Assembly (NCBI RefSeq): GCF_019285515.1
Contig: NZ_CP079095.1
Coordinates: 2,326,501-2,390,500, forward strand
DNA from: Methylococcus sp. Mc7
Lineage (GTDB): Bacteria > Pseudomonadota > Gammaproteobacteria > Methylococcales > Methylococcaceae
Length of the DNA: 64,000 bases
Direction of reading: 5' to 3'
A program made the translations under genes and the position numbers. A model generated the notes under the pieces. It saw nothing but the letters and a program-made list of their open reading frames with translations, searched no databases and was not told the DNA's origin. Shown here piece after piece: positions 8,132 to 16,812 of this stretch (its first letter is position 1; every line of letters begins with the position of its first letter).

Positions 8132-9393
8132 GAATCGCGTTTTTCAGTCCGCACAGCGATCCGCTGGCAGCGCCCGGTCAGCCTGATTCCGGTGGGCAAT
8201 GCACCTACGAACGCGAGGTTGCCCTTCACCTCGCCCGCCTCGGCTACGAGGTGCGTGTCTTTACCCGGCTGTGGGGTTTGGGAGCGCCTCGCGAGCCGAT
8301 CGCGGAATCGGCCACGGTATACCGATATCCGATGGGGCCGGCGGGTTTCCTGCGCAAGGAGGACATGGGGCCGTATCTCCCGCAGTTCACCGCCGCGATG
8401 ATGGCCGACCAGCTAGAGTGGCTGGGTACCGCGGATGTATTCCACGGCCATTACTGGGACGGTGGCGTTTGTGCGGCGGCAGTCGGGTTGTCTCTGGGGA
8501 AGCCAATGGTCTTCACCGCCCATTCGCTCGGCGCGTTGAAGCGGGATCGTCTCCCCGACTCCGATCCGGACGGCGCTGTTTTCCGCTACGCCGTGCGCAT
8601 CGCGGCGGAACGACGGATTCTGGGTGCGGCGGACGCCGCCATCGCCTTGGGTCAGGTGGAGCGGGATGCGCTGGTTCAGCGCTATGCCTGCGATCCGGCA
8701 AAAATTGCGGTCATTCCCGGCGGCGTGGACCTCTCCGCGTTCCGTCGCTGCGACGACAAGGCGCGGTTGCAGCGCCGGCTCGGCTTTGCCACGGATTTCG
8801 TGCTGCTGACCGTGGGTCGCCTGGATCCCCGTAAAGGCTTTCTGGAATTGATGGAGGCGATACCGCGCGTGCTTCGGGAACTCGCGGATGCCGGCAAGTC
8901 CGCGACGTTTCTGATGCCCTTGGGGTCGGAGCCCGCCGCCCCGGAGGAGGCCGCATACCGGGTCCGGCTGGTCGAGCGGGCGAAAGCGCTTGGCATCGAA
9001 CCGGCCATCCACTGGTTTCCCCGTCTTTCCGATGAGGACCTGCGCCAATACTACAGCGCGGCGGACCTTTTCCTCTGCCCTTCGCCTTACGAGCCGTTCG
9101 GCCTGGTGCTGGTCGAAGCCTTCGCGTCCGGGACGCCAGTGGTCGCGACGCCCCACGGCGGACCGTCGGAAATCGTATCGTCGGGGGAGGACGGCTATCT
9201 CGCCGATCCCCGGAGGCTGGCGGAGTTCGCGTCCGCCATCCTAAGGGCGCTGCTCGTGTCCGCTGCGGATCGTCGTCGGATGCAACAGGCGGCTTTCGCC
9301 AAAGCGAAGCGTCTGTATGCGTGGGAATCGGTCGCCGCGCGGATCGCCGAGCGATACAGCAGGCTGGCGTCGGAGGCTGGTCATGCGCCGTGA
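8128..9393 (+). CDS. sps: Sucrose-phosphate synthase-like glycosyltransferase (GT4)
   Basis: 421 aa GT-B glycosyltransferase. The N-terminal half has DSGGQCTYEREVALHLARLG, which matches the acceptor-side PDTGGQ...E motif of sucrose synthases and sucrose-phosphate synthases, plus FHGHYWDGG and FTAHSLGALK. The C-terminal half has TVGRLDPRKGF and the donor site YEPFGLVLVEAFASGTPVVAT. The FTAHSLG segment is typical of sucrose-phosphate synthase, which joins NDP-glucose to fructose-6-phosphate. It lacks the extra N- and C-terminal regions of plant enzymes, as bacterial forms do. GTG start inside the spp stop. Together with spp and sus it gives a complete sucrose synthesis and breakdown set. Confidence 0.87.
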   Translation: MRIAFFSPHSDPLAAPGQPDSGGQCTYEREVALHLARLGYEVRVFTRLWGLGAPREPIAESATVYRYPMGPAGFLRKEDMGPYLPQFTAAMMADQLEWLGTADVFHGHYWDGGVCAAAVGLSLGKPMVFTAHSLGALKRDRLPDSDPDGAVFRYAVRIAAERRILGAADAAIALGQVERDALVQRYACDPAKIAVIPGGVDLSAFRRCDDKARLQRRLGFATDFVLLTVGRLDPRKGFLELMEAIPRVLRELADAGKSATFLMPLGSEPAAPEEAAYRVRLVERAKALGIEPAIHWFPRLSDEDLRQYYSAADLFLCPSPYEPFGLVLVEAFASGTPVVATPHGGPSEIVSSGEDGYLADPRRLAEFASAILRALLVSAADRRRMQQAAFAKAKRLYAWESVAARIAERYSRLASEAGHAP

Positions 9394-9509
9394 AGGTAAA
9401 GCGCGGTCACGTCGCGTGGGCTGGAGAGCCGGGCAGAACAGGAATTCCGCCCGGGGGAATCAGCAATTCCGGTGCAGCCACCCGGCGGCCTTTTTCGCGT
9501 TCGCTAGTA

Positions 9510-11420
9510 TCACGCCGTTTCGCGGATGACGGTTTTGACCTCCTCTCCGCTCACGACCTCCTTTTCCTTGAGCAGGGCGGCCAGCTTGTCCAGCGTGGCG
9601 CGGCGCTGGGTGAGGATTTCGCGCACGCGCTGCAGCCCTTCCTCGATCAGTTTCCGCACCTCGTCGTCGATCAGCCGTGCCGTTTCCTCGCTGAAGTTGC
9701 GTTCCTCGGTACCTTCGATATTGAGATAGGCGAGCTGCTGGCGGCGGCCGTAGGTGAGGGGGCCGAGCACCTTGCTCATCCCGAGGCTGCAGACCATGGT
9801 GCGGGCGATTTCGGAGGCCTTTTCCAGGTCGTTCTGGGCGCCGCTGGAGGATTCGCCGAACACCAGCTCCTCCGCGGTGCGGCCGCCCAGCAGGATGGCG
9901 ATCTGGTCCTTCAGCTCCTGTTCGGTCGACAGGAATTTCTCTTCGACCGGCAACTGCAGGGTGAAGCCCAAGGCCGCCGCGCCGCGGGGAATGATCGAGA
10001 CCTTGTGCACCGGCTCGCCGGTGGGGACGATCTCGGCGACCAGGGCGTGGCCGGATTCGTGGACCGCCACGCGGTGCTTCTCGGCATCGCTGAGCAACCG
10101 GCTTTTCTTCTCGGGACCCGCCAGGATGCGGTCGATGGCGGCCTCGAAGTCCGCCATGCCGACGGCGGTCTTGTCGGCGCGCACGGCGATGATGGCGGCC
10201 TCGTTGGCGGCGTTGGCCAGGTCGGCGCCGACGAAACCCGGTGTGCGCTGGGCGACGACACGCAGATCGACGTCCGCCGCCAGTTTCATCTTCTGGGTGT
10301 GCAGCTCGAGGATCGCGACCCGGTCCTCCAGCCCCGGCTTGTCCACCACGATCTGGCGGTCGAAGCGTCCGGAGCGGAGCAGGGCCTTGTCCAGGATTTC
10401 CGGGCGGTTGGTGGCGGCCATCACGGCGACCCCGACCGAGGGGTCGAAGCCGTCCATCTCGGTCAGCAGTTGGTTGAGGGTCTGCTCGCGCTCGTCGTGG
10501 CCGCCCATCACCATCGGGCCGCCGCGGGAGCGGCCGATGGCGTCCAACTCGTCGATGAATATGATGCAAGGAGCGTTCTGGCGGGCCTGTTCGAACAGGT
10601 CGCGCACGCGGGCGGCGCCGACGCCGACGAACAGCTCGATGAACTCCGAACCGCTGATGTTGAAGAACGGCACCCCGGCTTCGCCAGCGACGGCGCGGGC
10701 CAGCAGGGTCTTGCCGGTGCCGGGCGGGCCGACCAGCAGCACGCCCTTGGGCATGCGTCCGCCCAAGCTCTGGATGCGGGTGGGGTTCTGCAGGAACTCG
10801 ATCGTTTCCCGCAGCTCCTGCTTGGCCTCGTCGGCCCCGGCCACGTCGCCGAAAGTGACCTTGGCGGCGGTGTCGGCCTGGATTTTGGTCTTCTTGCCGA
10901 TGCTCAGGAATCCCCGCCCGCCGGTCATGCGCCGCGCCATCCAGGTCCAGAACAGGGTCAGCAGGGCGATCGGAACGACCCAGTTGAAGATCAGGTTGCT
11001 GAACCAGTTGCTGCCGTAGCGGACCGAGTATTTCACGCCCTTTTTTTCCAGTTCCGCGGCGAGTTCGTGGTTCCACAGCGGCACGGTGATGAAGGCTCTG
11101 GGCGATTCGCCTTCGGCTTCGGGCTTGAGGGTGCCCGAAATGGCCTGTTCGGTGACGACGGCCTCTTCGACCTTGCCTTCGGACACCGCCTTCAGGAATT
11201 CGCTGTAGGGGATTTCCTCGTTGCGCAGGGTCTGGTAGCCGTTCAGCAGGTACAGGGTCGACAGCACCAGCAGCAGGTACAGGATCATGTTGTTGCGGCG
11301 GCGGGTGCCGTCGGGGCCCTCGCCCGAGACGCCGGCTTCGCTTTTCGCCCGCTGCCAGAAATCGTTCAAGGTGTCGAACAGCTTGCGGGTCGGTGTGGAA
11401 TTCTGGGTGTTCTTGGCCAT
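9510..11420 (-). CDS. ftsH: ATP-dependent zinc metalloprotease FtsH
   Basis: Membrane-bound AAA protease, 636 aa, the usual length. Two membrane segments lie at about residues 45-62 and 145-162 around a periplasmic domain. The AAA module has Walker A GPPGTGKT (231-238), Walker B CIIFIDELDA and the second region of homology ATNRPEILDKALLRSGRFDR. The zinc site is HESGH (454-458). It degrades misfolded and short-lived membrane proteins as a hexamer. The ATG at 11420 is preceded by GGAG. The N-terminal cytosolic extension (about 40 residues, polar) is longer than in E. coli FtsH. There is no rrmJ neighbour, so this may be a second FtsH copy in the genome rather than the rrmJ-linked one; that is a guess. 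Confidence 0.97.
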   Translation of the reverse strand: MAKNTQNSTPTRKLFDTLNDFWQRAKSEAGVSGEGPDGTRRRNNMILYLLLVLSTLYLLNGYQTLRNEEIPYSEFLKAVSEGKVEEAVVTEQAISGTLKPEAEGESPRAFITVPLWNHELAAELEKKGVKYSVRYGSNWFSNLIFNWVVPIALLTLFWTWMARRMTGGRGFLSIGKKTKIQADTAAKVTFGDVAGADEAKQELRETIEFLQNPTRIQSLGGRMPKGVLLVGPPGTGKTLLARAVAGEAGVPFFNISGSEFIELFVGVGAARVRDLFEQARQNAPCIIFIDELDAIGRSRGGPMVMGGHDEREQTLNQLLTEMDGFDPSVGVAVMAATNRPEILDKALLRSGRFDRQIVVDKPGLEDRVAILELHTQKMKLAADVDLRVVAQRTPGFVGADLANAANEAAIIAVRADKTAVGMADFEAAIDRILAGPEKKSRLLSDAEKHRVAVHESGHALVAEIVPTGEPVHKVSIIPRGAAALGFTLQLPVEEKFLSTEQELKDQIAILLGGRTAEELVFGESSSGAQNDLEKASEIARTMVCSLGMSKVLGPLTYGRRQQLAYLNIEGTEERNFSEETARLIDDEVRKLIEEGLQRVREILTQRRATLDKLAALLKEKEVVSGEEVKTVIRETA

Positions 11421-11548
11421 GGGAGTCTCCGGTTAAGGCTGCATGACGGCCGGGACGGTCGGTTCCGGTGGGGAGATTCTAGTGCTTGTGGCGCCGGATT
11501 GCTGCAAGGGATGGCCGGCGCCGCCCCGGGCCGCGTCACGCGGGCGGC

Positions 11549-13198
11549 TCAGGTCCTGGTCTCGACGCGGCGTGACAAATCGGCGAAAACGCCCGCGAGA
11601 TTGTGCAGGACTTCCTGGTTGGCATAGCGAACCACTTCCAGACCAAGGGAGTTGAGGAAGCGCGTCCGTTCGCTATCGTATCCGATTTGCCGGGCATGGC
11701 TGTCGCCGTCGATCTCGATGACCAGCTGGAGCTCGGAGCAGTAGAAATCGACGATGTAGCTGCCTATGGGTTTTTGCCGCAGGAACTTGTACCGAGCGAA
11801 CTGGCGGCAGCGCAGCACTTTGTTCCAGAGCAGGGATTCGGCCGGGGTGGGGTTCTTGCGGTTTTCACGGGCCAGGGCGGTGAGGTTCTTGTCGTAGGGG
11901 AGGTAGATGGCCCTCTGGACCCCCCTGCTCCCAACCCCCCTGCCCCCAACCCCCCTGCCCCCCTTATCAGGGGGGTTATCAAGGGGGGGCGGCGAGGACG
12001 CTTCGGTTTTTCCCTCGAAATGGGACTGAGAGGACCGTTGTTCTTCCCCCCTGACAAGGGGGGACCGAGGGGCGGAAACCGTTTGGTGTTCGGTCATCAT
12101 TTGCTGTTCTTCCCCCCTGATAAGGGGGGACTGAGGGGGGTTATCTTTCATCACCTCAACGCAGATGCCTGTCACATCCCCCAGCCCCCGCATCCGCCCG
12201 ATCCGGCCCGCCTGACCATAGCCCTGCGACTCGAACAAGGCCATGACCTCGCCGGCGCTCGCCGGATCGCAGGCGACCAAGAGGCCCCCGCTGGTCTGGG
12301 GATCGCACAGCAGCTTGCGTTGCCATTCGGCCAGGCCGGGGTCCAGCCGGATCGACGCGCCGTAGCTGTCCCAGTTGCGGACGGCGGCGCCGGTGGCGTA
12401 GCCGTCCCGGGCCAGTTCCATGGCGACGTCGATGACGGGAATGTTGCCGAAAACGATCTCCGCGCCGAGTTGCGAGCCCCGGCAGATTTCCAGGAGATGC
12501 CCGAGCAGGCCGAAGCCGGTGACGTCGGTCATGGCATGCACGCCGTCGAGCTCCGCCAGCGCCGTCCCGACGCTGTTCAGGCGGGTGGTGTGTTCGATCA
12601 TCCGGGCATAGCCTGCGGCATCGAGTCGGCCTTTTTTGAGCGCCGCGCTGAGGACGCCTATACCTAAGGGTTTGCCCAGGATCAGCACGTCGCCGGGCCG
12701 GGCCCCGTCGTTGCGCTTGAGCTTGTCCGGATGCACCAGGCCGAGCGCGACCAGCCCGTAGATCGGTTCGGGGGAGTCGATGGAGTGCCCCCCGGCGATG
12801 GGGATTCCCGCCGCTTCGCACACCGCCGCGCCGCCGGCCAGGATCTTCCGCACCGTCTCCACCGGCAGCTTGTCCACCGGCATGCCCACCACGGCCAGGG
12901 CCAGGATCGGTGCGCCGCCCATGGCATAGACGTCGGACAGGGCGTTGGTGGCGGCGATGCGGCCGAAATCGTAAGGATCGTCGACGATCGGCATGAAGAA
13001 GTCGGTGGTGGCGACCACCGCCTGATGGGGCCCGATGCGGTAGACCGCGGCGTCGTCGCTGGTCTCCGCCCCGACCAGCAGGTCGGGAAAGCGGCCCGCC
13101 AGGGGCAGTTCCGCCAGCATCTGCGACAGCACGGCGGGGGCGATCTTGCAGCCGCAGCCGCCGCCGTGGGAGAGCGTGGTCAATCGGACGTCGGTCAT
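11549..13198 (-). CDS. selD: Selenide, water dikinase (SelD) fused in frame to a DUF559 nuclease-like domain
   Basis: 549-aa frame from an ATG at 13198 (GAGGC upstream). Residues 1 to about 350 are SelD, which makes selenophosphate from selenide and ATP: HGGGCGCK at 11-18 with catalytic Cys15 and Lys18 (a cysteine form, not selenocysteine), ATTDFFMPIV, NALSDVYAMGG, GGHSID and DPQTSGGLL. The normal protein ends about here. Residues about 352-423 are encoded by GC-rich palindromic repeats and read as Pro/Gly-rich linker. Residues about 430-549 are a DUF559 domain (PD-(D/E)XK, Vsr-like) with NPTPAESLLWNKVL, VDFYCSELQLVIEIDGDSH and RTRFLNSLGLEVVRY. No stop separates the two parts. Whether one long protein is made, or the DUF559 part starts separately, is open. 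Confidence 0.9.
   Translation of the reverse strand: MTDVRLTTLSHGGGCGCKIAPAVLSQMLAELPLAGRFPDLLVGAETSDDAAVYRIGPHQAVVATTDFFMPIVDDPYDFGRIAATNALSDVYAMGGAPILALAVVGMPVDKLPVETVRKILAGGAAVCEAAGIPIAGGHSIDSPEPIYGLVALGLVHPDKLKRNDGARPGDVLILGKPLGIGVLSAALKKGRLDAAGYARMIEHTTRLNSVGTALAELDGVHAMTDVTGFGLLGHLLEICRGSQLGAEIVFGNIPVIDVAMELARDGYATGAAVRNWDSYGASIRLDPGLAEWQRKLLCDPQTSGGLLVACDPASAGEVMALFESQGYGQAGRIGRMRGLGDVTGICVEVMKDNPPQSPLIRGEEQQMMTEHQTVSAPRSPLVRGEEQRSSQSHFEGKTEASSPPPLDNPPDKGGRGVGGRGVGSRGVQRAIYLPYDKNLTALARENRKNPTPAESLLWNKVLRCRQFARYKFLRQKPIGSYIVDFYCSELQLVIEIDGDSHARQIGYDSERTRFLNSLGLEVVRYANQEVLHNLAGVFADLSRRVETRT
11931..12144. repeat. GC-rich palindromic repeat cluster inside the selD-DUF559 frame
   Basis: Three related blocks built on CCCCCCTGATAAGGGGGG-like palindromes: 11931-11988 (with CCCCCCTGCCCCCAA tandem units leading into it), 12043-12072 and 12109-12144. 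The last two share TTCTTCCCCCCTGAYAAGGG followed by GGACYGAGGGG. They encode Pro-Leu-Ile-Arg-Gly-Glu and Pro-Asp-Lys-Gly-Gly type peptides. Such repeats commonly accompany DUF559 genes in cyanobacteria and proteobacteria. Confidence 0.85.
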
Positions 13199-13386
13199 CG
13201 GTGGTGCCTCACATGAAATTCCGGGTATGCAGATGGGCCAGGCGCCTGGCCAGCGTATGCATTTTCGCTTCGGCCCGCTTCTTCGGCCGTCGCTGGTCTG
13301 TACTTGCGCGTTTTGGCTGCCGTCTTTCAACACGCAGTATTTTTTCAATATCTCCCGGTGAAAGCTCTCCGGCAGGCGTGTTACTC

Positions 13387-13845
13387 ATGAAATATAGGCA
13401 TATCGAAGGCGCACAGGTATCCGCGGAGTTTTCCGAAGAAGAAGGGCTGCTTTACCGTTATTGGCTGGATATCGTCATGCCGGATAACGCGGGGATGGGA
13501 ATAACGGCATGCGTGATCATGCAGAATCCGAGCTATGCCAGCCGGGAGATAGCGGACAGGTCCGTGCGATTCATGGAGGAGACGGTATTCAGGAGAAACC
13601 TGCCGGAGTTTGAAGGGGTCAATCGCCTGATCGTGGTCAACTTGTTTGCCAACGTCCAGACTCAGGATTTCAAGGGAAAGGCTCACGATATCGGTTCGAG
13701 GAACGATGCGGCCATCGAGGCGGCTCTCAGGGCGTCGGAGATCGTCATCATCGGCTGGGGCATTTCCAAGAAGTTTTCCGAGCGTAAGGCCTACACTTAC
13801 CCAAAGGGGTTTCCTCATAGTGCTGCATCATCTGGACAAAGATGA
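13387..13845 (+). CDS. DUF1643 family protein, C-terminus probably truncated
   Basis: 152 aa from an ATG at 13387. Family features seen: VIMQNPSYASREIADRSV near residue 45, then FEGVNRLIVVNLFANVQT, DIGSRNDAAIEAAL and IVIIGWGI. DUF1643 is an uncharacterised family often found near restriction genes. From about residue 140 the reading runs into sequence that codes on the other strand for the type III restriction subunit, and the tail (PKGFPHSAASSGQR) does not look like the family. The two genes are therefore joined tail to tail at about 13,810-13,822, probably by a deletion. The weak ribosome site makes the exact start less certain. Confidence 0.75.
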   Translation: MKYRHIEGAQVSAEFSEEEGLLYRYWLDIVMPDNAGMGITACVIMQNPSYASREIADRSVRFMEETVFRRNLPEFEGVNRLIVVNLFANVQTQDFKGKAHDIGSRNDAAIEAALRASEIVIIGWGISKKFSERKAYTYPKGFPHSAASSGQR

Positions 13846-15967
13846 ACTCGGCGAGCTGGCGACCGTTGCGCAGCAACACGCTTTCCACCTCCGTATCGGA
13901 TGCCAGATAGGCGCGCAGGCGTGTCACAAGCTGCCCGGCAAGCTTGTACAGCAGATCGGCGTGGGCGTCGTAGTCGATCTCGTTGCGTTCGATGAGGTAG
14001 CGAACGAGATAATCCTCGAAGCGATCCTCACGCGGGTCATCCACGGTTTTGGCCAGATAACTGCGTGCTTCCGTGCGCAAGGTCTGGATCACCAACTCGT
14101 CCTCGATGGGATGGACATTGATGGTGTTCAGGTCCTTCAGGTCGAAGCCGGTAAATCGGAACGTCACTTGGCGCTTCGGAATCACCACAATCTGTGGAAT
14201 CGAGAGGGTACGTTCCGCCACGGTCTGGGCGACGGCCTCGACGATCTCATCGACGCGTGGCGCTTCGATGAAGCCTTCCAGTCCCCCCTGGACCGGCTGG
14301 ATCAGCGCTTTTACCTCCTGGGCAATCTGACGCTGAACTTCGGGTTGGCGTAATTCTTCGACGTTGCCCAGTTTGCGGTCGAAGCGGCGAATCACCTCGA
14401 AAGTCACTTCCGCCGTGCGGCTTTCCTCCTTCGACTTGAAGGCATAGGCGGGAGCCGGTTCCGCGACGCCCAAGACGGACGGACCGACACCGGTAATCAG
14501 CATTTCGGCCACGGAAGGCGCAGTAACCAACGTGGCACCGGCTGGCGATACATCGCCGCCCTCGCCGATCTCCAGCCGTTTCATGACGATGGAGCCCGGT
14601 TCCTTGGCCCGTTTAATGATCTCGTCGAAGCGGTCGTGGGCAATGACGGTCAAGCGGTCGACGGCGGCGAACTCGTCATCGTCGCCGCGCGAAACGCGCT
14701 CGCCATAGGGCAGGCGCAGCCCCCGGCCCAGCGTCTGCTCGGTCAGGATGTCCGACGCCGATGCCCGTAGCGGCACGATGGTGTAAAGGTTCGTCACGTC
14801 CCAGCCTTCCTTGAGCTTGTTGACGTGGATGACGATCTCCGTGCGGTTGTCCCGCTCCAGGGAAACCAGGCGTTCCGTGGCCTCTTCGGTCTCTTCGCCG
14901 CGCAGCGCGGAATGCACTTCGGCGACCTTATCCTTGAAACGGCCTTTGAAAAAGGCCTCCGACTCGATGTGGGTGCGCAGCCGTCTGGCGTGCTCAGTGT
15001 CTTGGGCCACCACCAGAATGAAGGGATGCACCTTGGGGCGGCCGGACACGCGGTGATACCGGTCCAGTTCGACAGCCACGTGGTCGTGGTAATGCACAGC
15101 GTCTTCCAGCTTGATTTGCTCCAAGCGCTCTTCGGAAACAGACTTCGGGTCAAAATCCTTGCGCGTGGCCACGGCCGGTTCTTTCACGAAACCGTCCACC
15201 ATGGCCTGGCCCAGGTCGTAGCGGTAAATGACGTTGCGGAAGTCGGTGGAGCGGGTGCCGACGGTTTTGGGGGTGGCGGTCAGTTCCAGGCCCAGAATGG
15301 GGTTCAGGCCGTCGATGGCTTTGGCGCCGGCGCTGGCGCGGTAGCGGTGCGCCTCGTCCATGATGAGAACCAGGTCATCGAGCTTGGCCAGGTATTCGTA
15401 GTAGCTCTCACCGATGGTTTCCTGCAGGCGCCGCATCCTGGCGCCTTCTTTCTTGTTGATCTTGTCGATGTTGAAGATGTTGATGTGGACGTCGGAACCG
15501 AACAAGTCGGTGGAGCGGCCGTCGTCGAAGCGCGTGCCGCGCCCGCTGTCGTAGTTTTCGCCGGTGATGATGAGCGGCGGATGTTGGGCGAATTCGGCAA
15601 TCCCCTTCAACACGTACTTGGGGTGTTCCGGGGTGAAATCGCCGATCAGCTTGCGGTAAATGGTGGTGTTGGGTGCCAACACGAAGAAATGCCGGCTCTT
15701 GCCGGTCAGGCAGAGGTAGGCAATGAATGCGCCCATGAGACGCGTCTTGCCCACACCGGTCGCCAGGGCGAAGCAAAGCGACGGGAAGTCTCGCTCGAAG
15801 TCCTCCACGTCGGGGTACAGCGCCTGAATTTCGGCCAACGTCGCAGCCGAATCCCCGTTCAGGTCGACCCGGCTCAGTAACTCCGCGAGGATTTCCAGAG
15901 AAGCGGCCTGCGGCGGACGCAGGGAAAGACGTTGAACGATGGCCCTCAGCGCGCGGTCGGTCATCAT
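13748..15967 (-). CDS. res: Type III restriction enzyme Res subunit, lacking its C-terminal endonuclease region
   Basis: 739 aa with superfamily 2 helicase motifs: Walker A ATGVGKT (69-75), DEAH box MDEAHRYR (204-207), GLELTATPK, and EQTLGRGLRLPYG as motif VI. The helicase drives translocation for type III restriction with Mod. Homology stops at FIFVQMMQHYEE near residue 718; complete Res proteins are about 900-1,000 residues and continue with a segment that includes the PD-(D/E)XK nuclease. The last 20 residues are out-of-family sequence that overlaps the DUF1643 gene on the other strand. The start overlaps the PIN gene by ATGA. Cleavage activity is probably lost. Confidence 0.9.
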   Translation of the reverse strand: MMTDRALRAIVQRLSLRPPQAASLEILAELLSRVDLNGDSAATLAEIQALYPDVEDFERDFPSLCFALATGVGKTRLMGAFIAYLCLTGKSRHFFVLAPNTTIYRKLIGDFTPEHPKYVLKGIAEFAQHPPLIITGENYDSGRGTRFDDGRSTDLFGSDVHINIFNIDKINKKEGARMRRLQETIGESYYEYLAKLDDLVLIMDEAHRYRASAGAKAIDGLNPILGLELTATPKTVGTRSTDFRNVIYRYDLGQAMVDGFVKEPAVATRKDFDPKSVSEERLEQIKLEDAVHYHDHVAVELDRYHRVSGRPKVHPFILVVAQDTEHARRLRTHIESEAFFKGRFKDKVAEVHSALRGEETEEATERLVSLERDNRTEIVIHVNKLKEGWDVTNLYTIVPLRASASDILTEQTLGRGLRLPYGERVSRGDDDEFAAVDRLTVIAHDRFDEIIKRAKEPGSIVMKRLEIGEGGDVSPAGATLVTAPSVAEMLITGVGPSVLGVAEPAPAYAFKSKEESRTAEVTFEVIRRFDRKLGNVEELRQPEVQRQIAQEVKALIQPVQGGLEGFIEAPRVDEIVEAVAQTVAERTLSIPQIVVIPKRQVTFRFTGFDLKDLNTINVHPIEDELVIQTLRTEARSYLAKTVDDPREDRFEDYLVRYLIERNEIDYDAHADLLYKLAGQLVTRLRAYLASDTEVESVLLRNGRQLAEFIFVQMMQHYEETPLGKCRPYARKTSWKCPSR

Positions 15968-16341
15968 GGCTCCCGAGACTTGACGAGCAAGCCCTGTCTG
16001 TTCAGTTCCGTCACCCGGTCGAAACCGCTATCGTTGCTGAGCAACACGGCACCGTGCAGCAAAGCCGAAGCGGCGATCATGGCGTCCGGCAGCTTCAGGC
16101 GGCAGGCGCGCCGAACCGCTATGGTTCTTTCGCGCACCGACATATCCAATTCAACTCGTTCCATCGGCGCCAGCAAACGCCGGATCGATGCCTCCTCAAG
16201 GGGAGACATATTGGGATAGGAAAACAGCTCGATTTCCGTGATGACCGAAAACAGGTATCGGCCGCGCGGCAACGGCTGCTCCAGCCGGTCTTGCAGGAAA
16301 TACAGCGCCGCATTGGTATCCAGCAGGAATTTCATGGCCAT
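15964..16341 (-). CDS. PIN-domain protein, VapC-like toxin
   Basis: 125 aa. The PIN signature is clear: N-terminal MKFLLDTNAALYFL with the first acidic residue, a middle glutamate in SVITEIELF, and C-terminal KLPDAMIAASALL then LLSNDSGFDRV with the remaining aspartates. PIN toxins are RNA endonucleases held in check by a partner antitoxin. It overlaps the upstream small gene by 10 bases and the downstream res start by ATGA. ATG codons at 16341 and 16335 are both possible starts. Located between mod and res, it may serve as an addiction or back-up module for the restriction system. Confidence 0.87.
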   Translation of the reverse strand: MAMKFLLDTNAALYFLQDRLEQPLPRGRYLFSVITEIELFSYPNMSPLEEASIRRLLAPMERVELDMSVRERTIAVRRACRLKLPDAMIAASALLHGAVLLSNDSGFDRVTELNRQGLLVKSREP

Positions 16342-16556
16342 TCTTCGCGCAAGCGGCGCTGATAGTCCAAAGGCTCCTCGGGCCAGGAAATGCTGCCGAT
16401 CAATTCCTTGAGCTGTTCGCTGGGAGAAATCTCCAATGTTTCTCCCTCGTCCACGACCAGCACGAATTCGTGCTTTCCTGGCTTTATTTCCCTAGGCAAC
16501 TGGACATGCAAAGTGCGATCTTCCGGCACTTCATATTCTATTTTCAATGACAACAT
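16332..16556 (-). CDS. Probable antitoxin partner of the PIN protein
   Basis: 74 aa beginning MLSLKIEYEVPEDRTLHV, with GGAGGA seven bases before the ATG at 16556. The pattern of an N-terminal beta strand with VPEDR and LPREIKPGKHEFVLVV, then an acidic, proline-containing tail ending in REEWP, is typical of small proteins encoded just before PIN toxins. It has no obvious DNA-binding motif. The role rests on its size, its position and the 10-bp overlap with the PIN gene. Confidence 0.7.
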   Translation of the reverse strand: MLSLKIEYEVPEDRTLHVQLPREIKPGKHEFVLVVDEGETLEISPSEQLKELIGSISWPEEPLDYQRRLREEWP

Positions 16557-16584
16557 CGCTAGTCCTCCGATCAATACTTTTTTC

Positions 16585-16812
16585 TCACGCCGCAGCCGCC
16601 GGCGATTTCTTCGGCGTGGCATGAAAACGGAAATCCGTAAGATTCACCGGCCGGGGGCGCTTCGACAAATGCAGTACCTCGATGCCGACCACTTGGTTCG
16701 AAGCGTCATAGTCCACGATGATGCCGGGCGCCACTTCCTCCGACTCCACCACGGGGACATCCACCAACTGCAAATGAAGCGCGTCGGCTTCCTCGTCTAT
16801 ATGCAAGTTCAT
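16585..16812 (-). CDS. DUF2283 family small protein
   Basis: 75 aa beginning MNLHIDEEADALHLQL, followed by EVAPGIIVDYDASNQVVGIEV, the DUF2283 signature (a beta-sheet protein, often found with DUF4258 partners and suspected to be an antitoxin). Its ATG overlaps the stop of the broken DUF4258 frame just upstream, the arrangement expected for a two-gene toxin-antitoxin pair. The C-terminus (KKSPAAAA) is a short low-complexity tail. Function is unknown. Confidence 0.8.
   Translation of the reverse strand: MNLHIDEEADALHLQLVDVPVVESEEVAPGIIVDYDASNQVVGIEVLHLSKRPRPVNLTDFRFHATPKKSPAAAA

Noticed and set aside
9321-11627. 768-codon open frame on the plus strand
   Set aside because: Antisense to ftsH. 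The translation is low-complexity Gly/Val/Gln/Asp with no domain signal.
13199-13386. Left attachment site of the island matching the tRNA-Sec 3' end
   Set aside because: I looked for a copy of the tRNA end (GGTTCGACTCCC region) near the left edge and found none.
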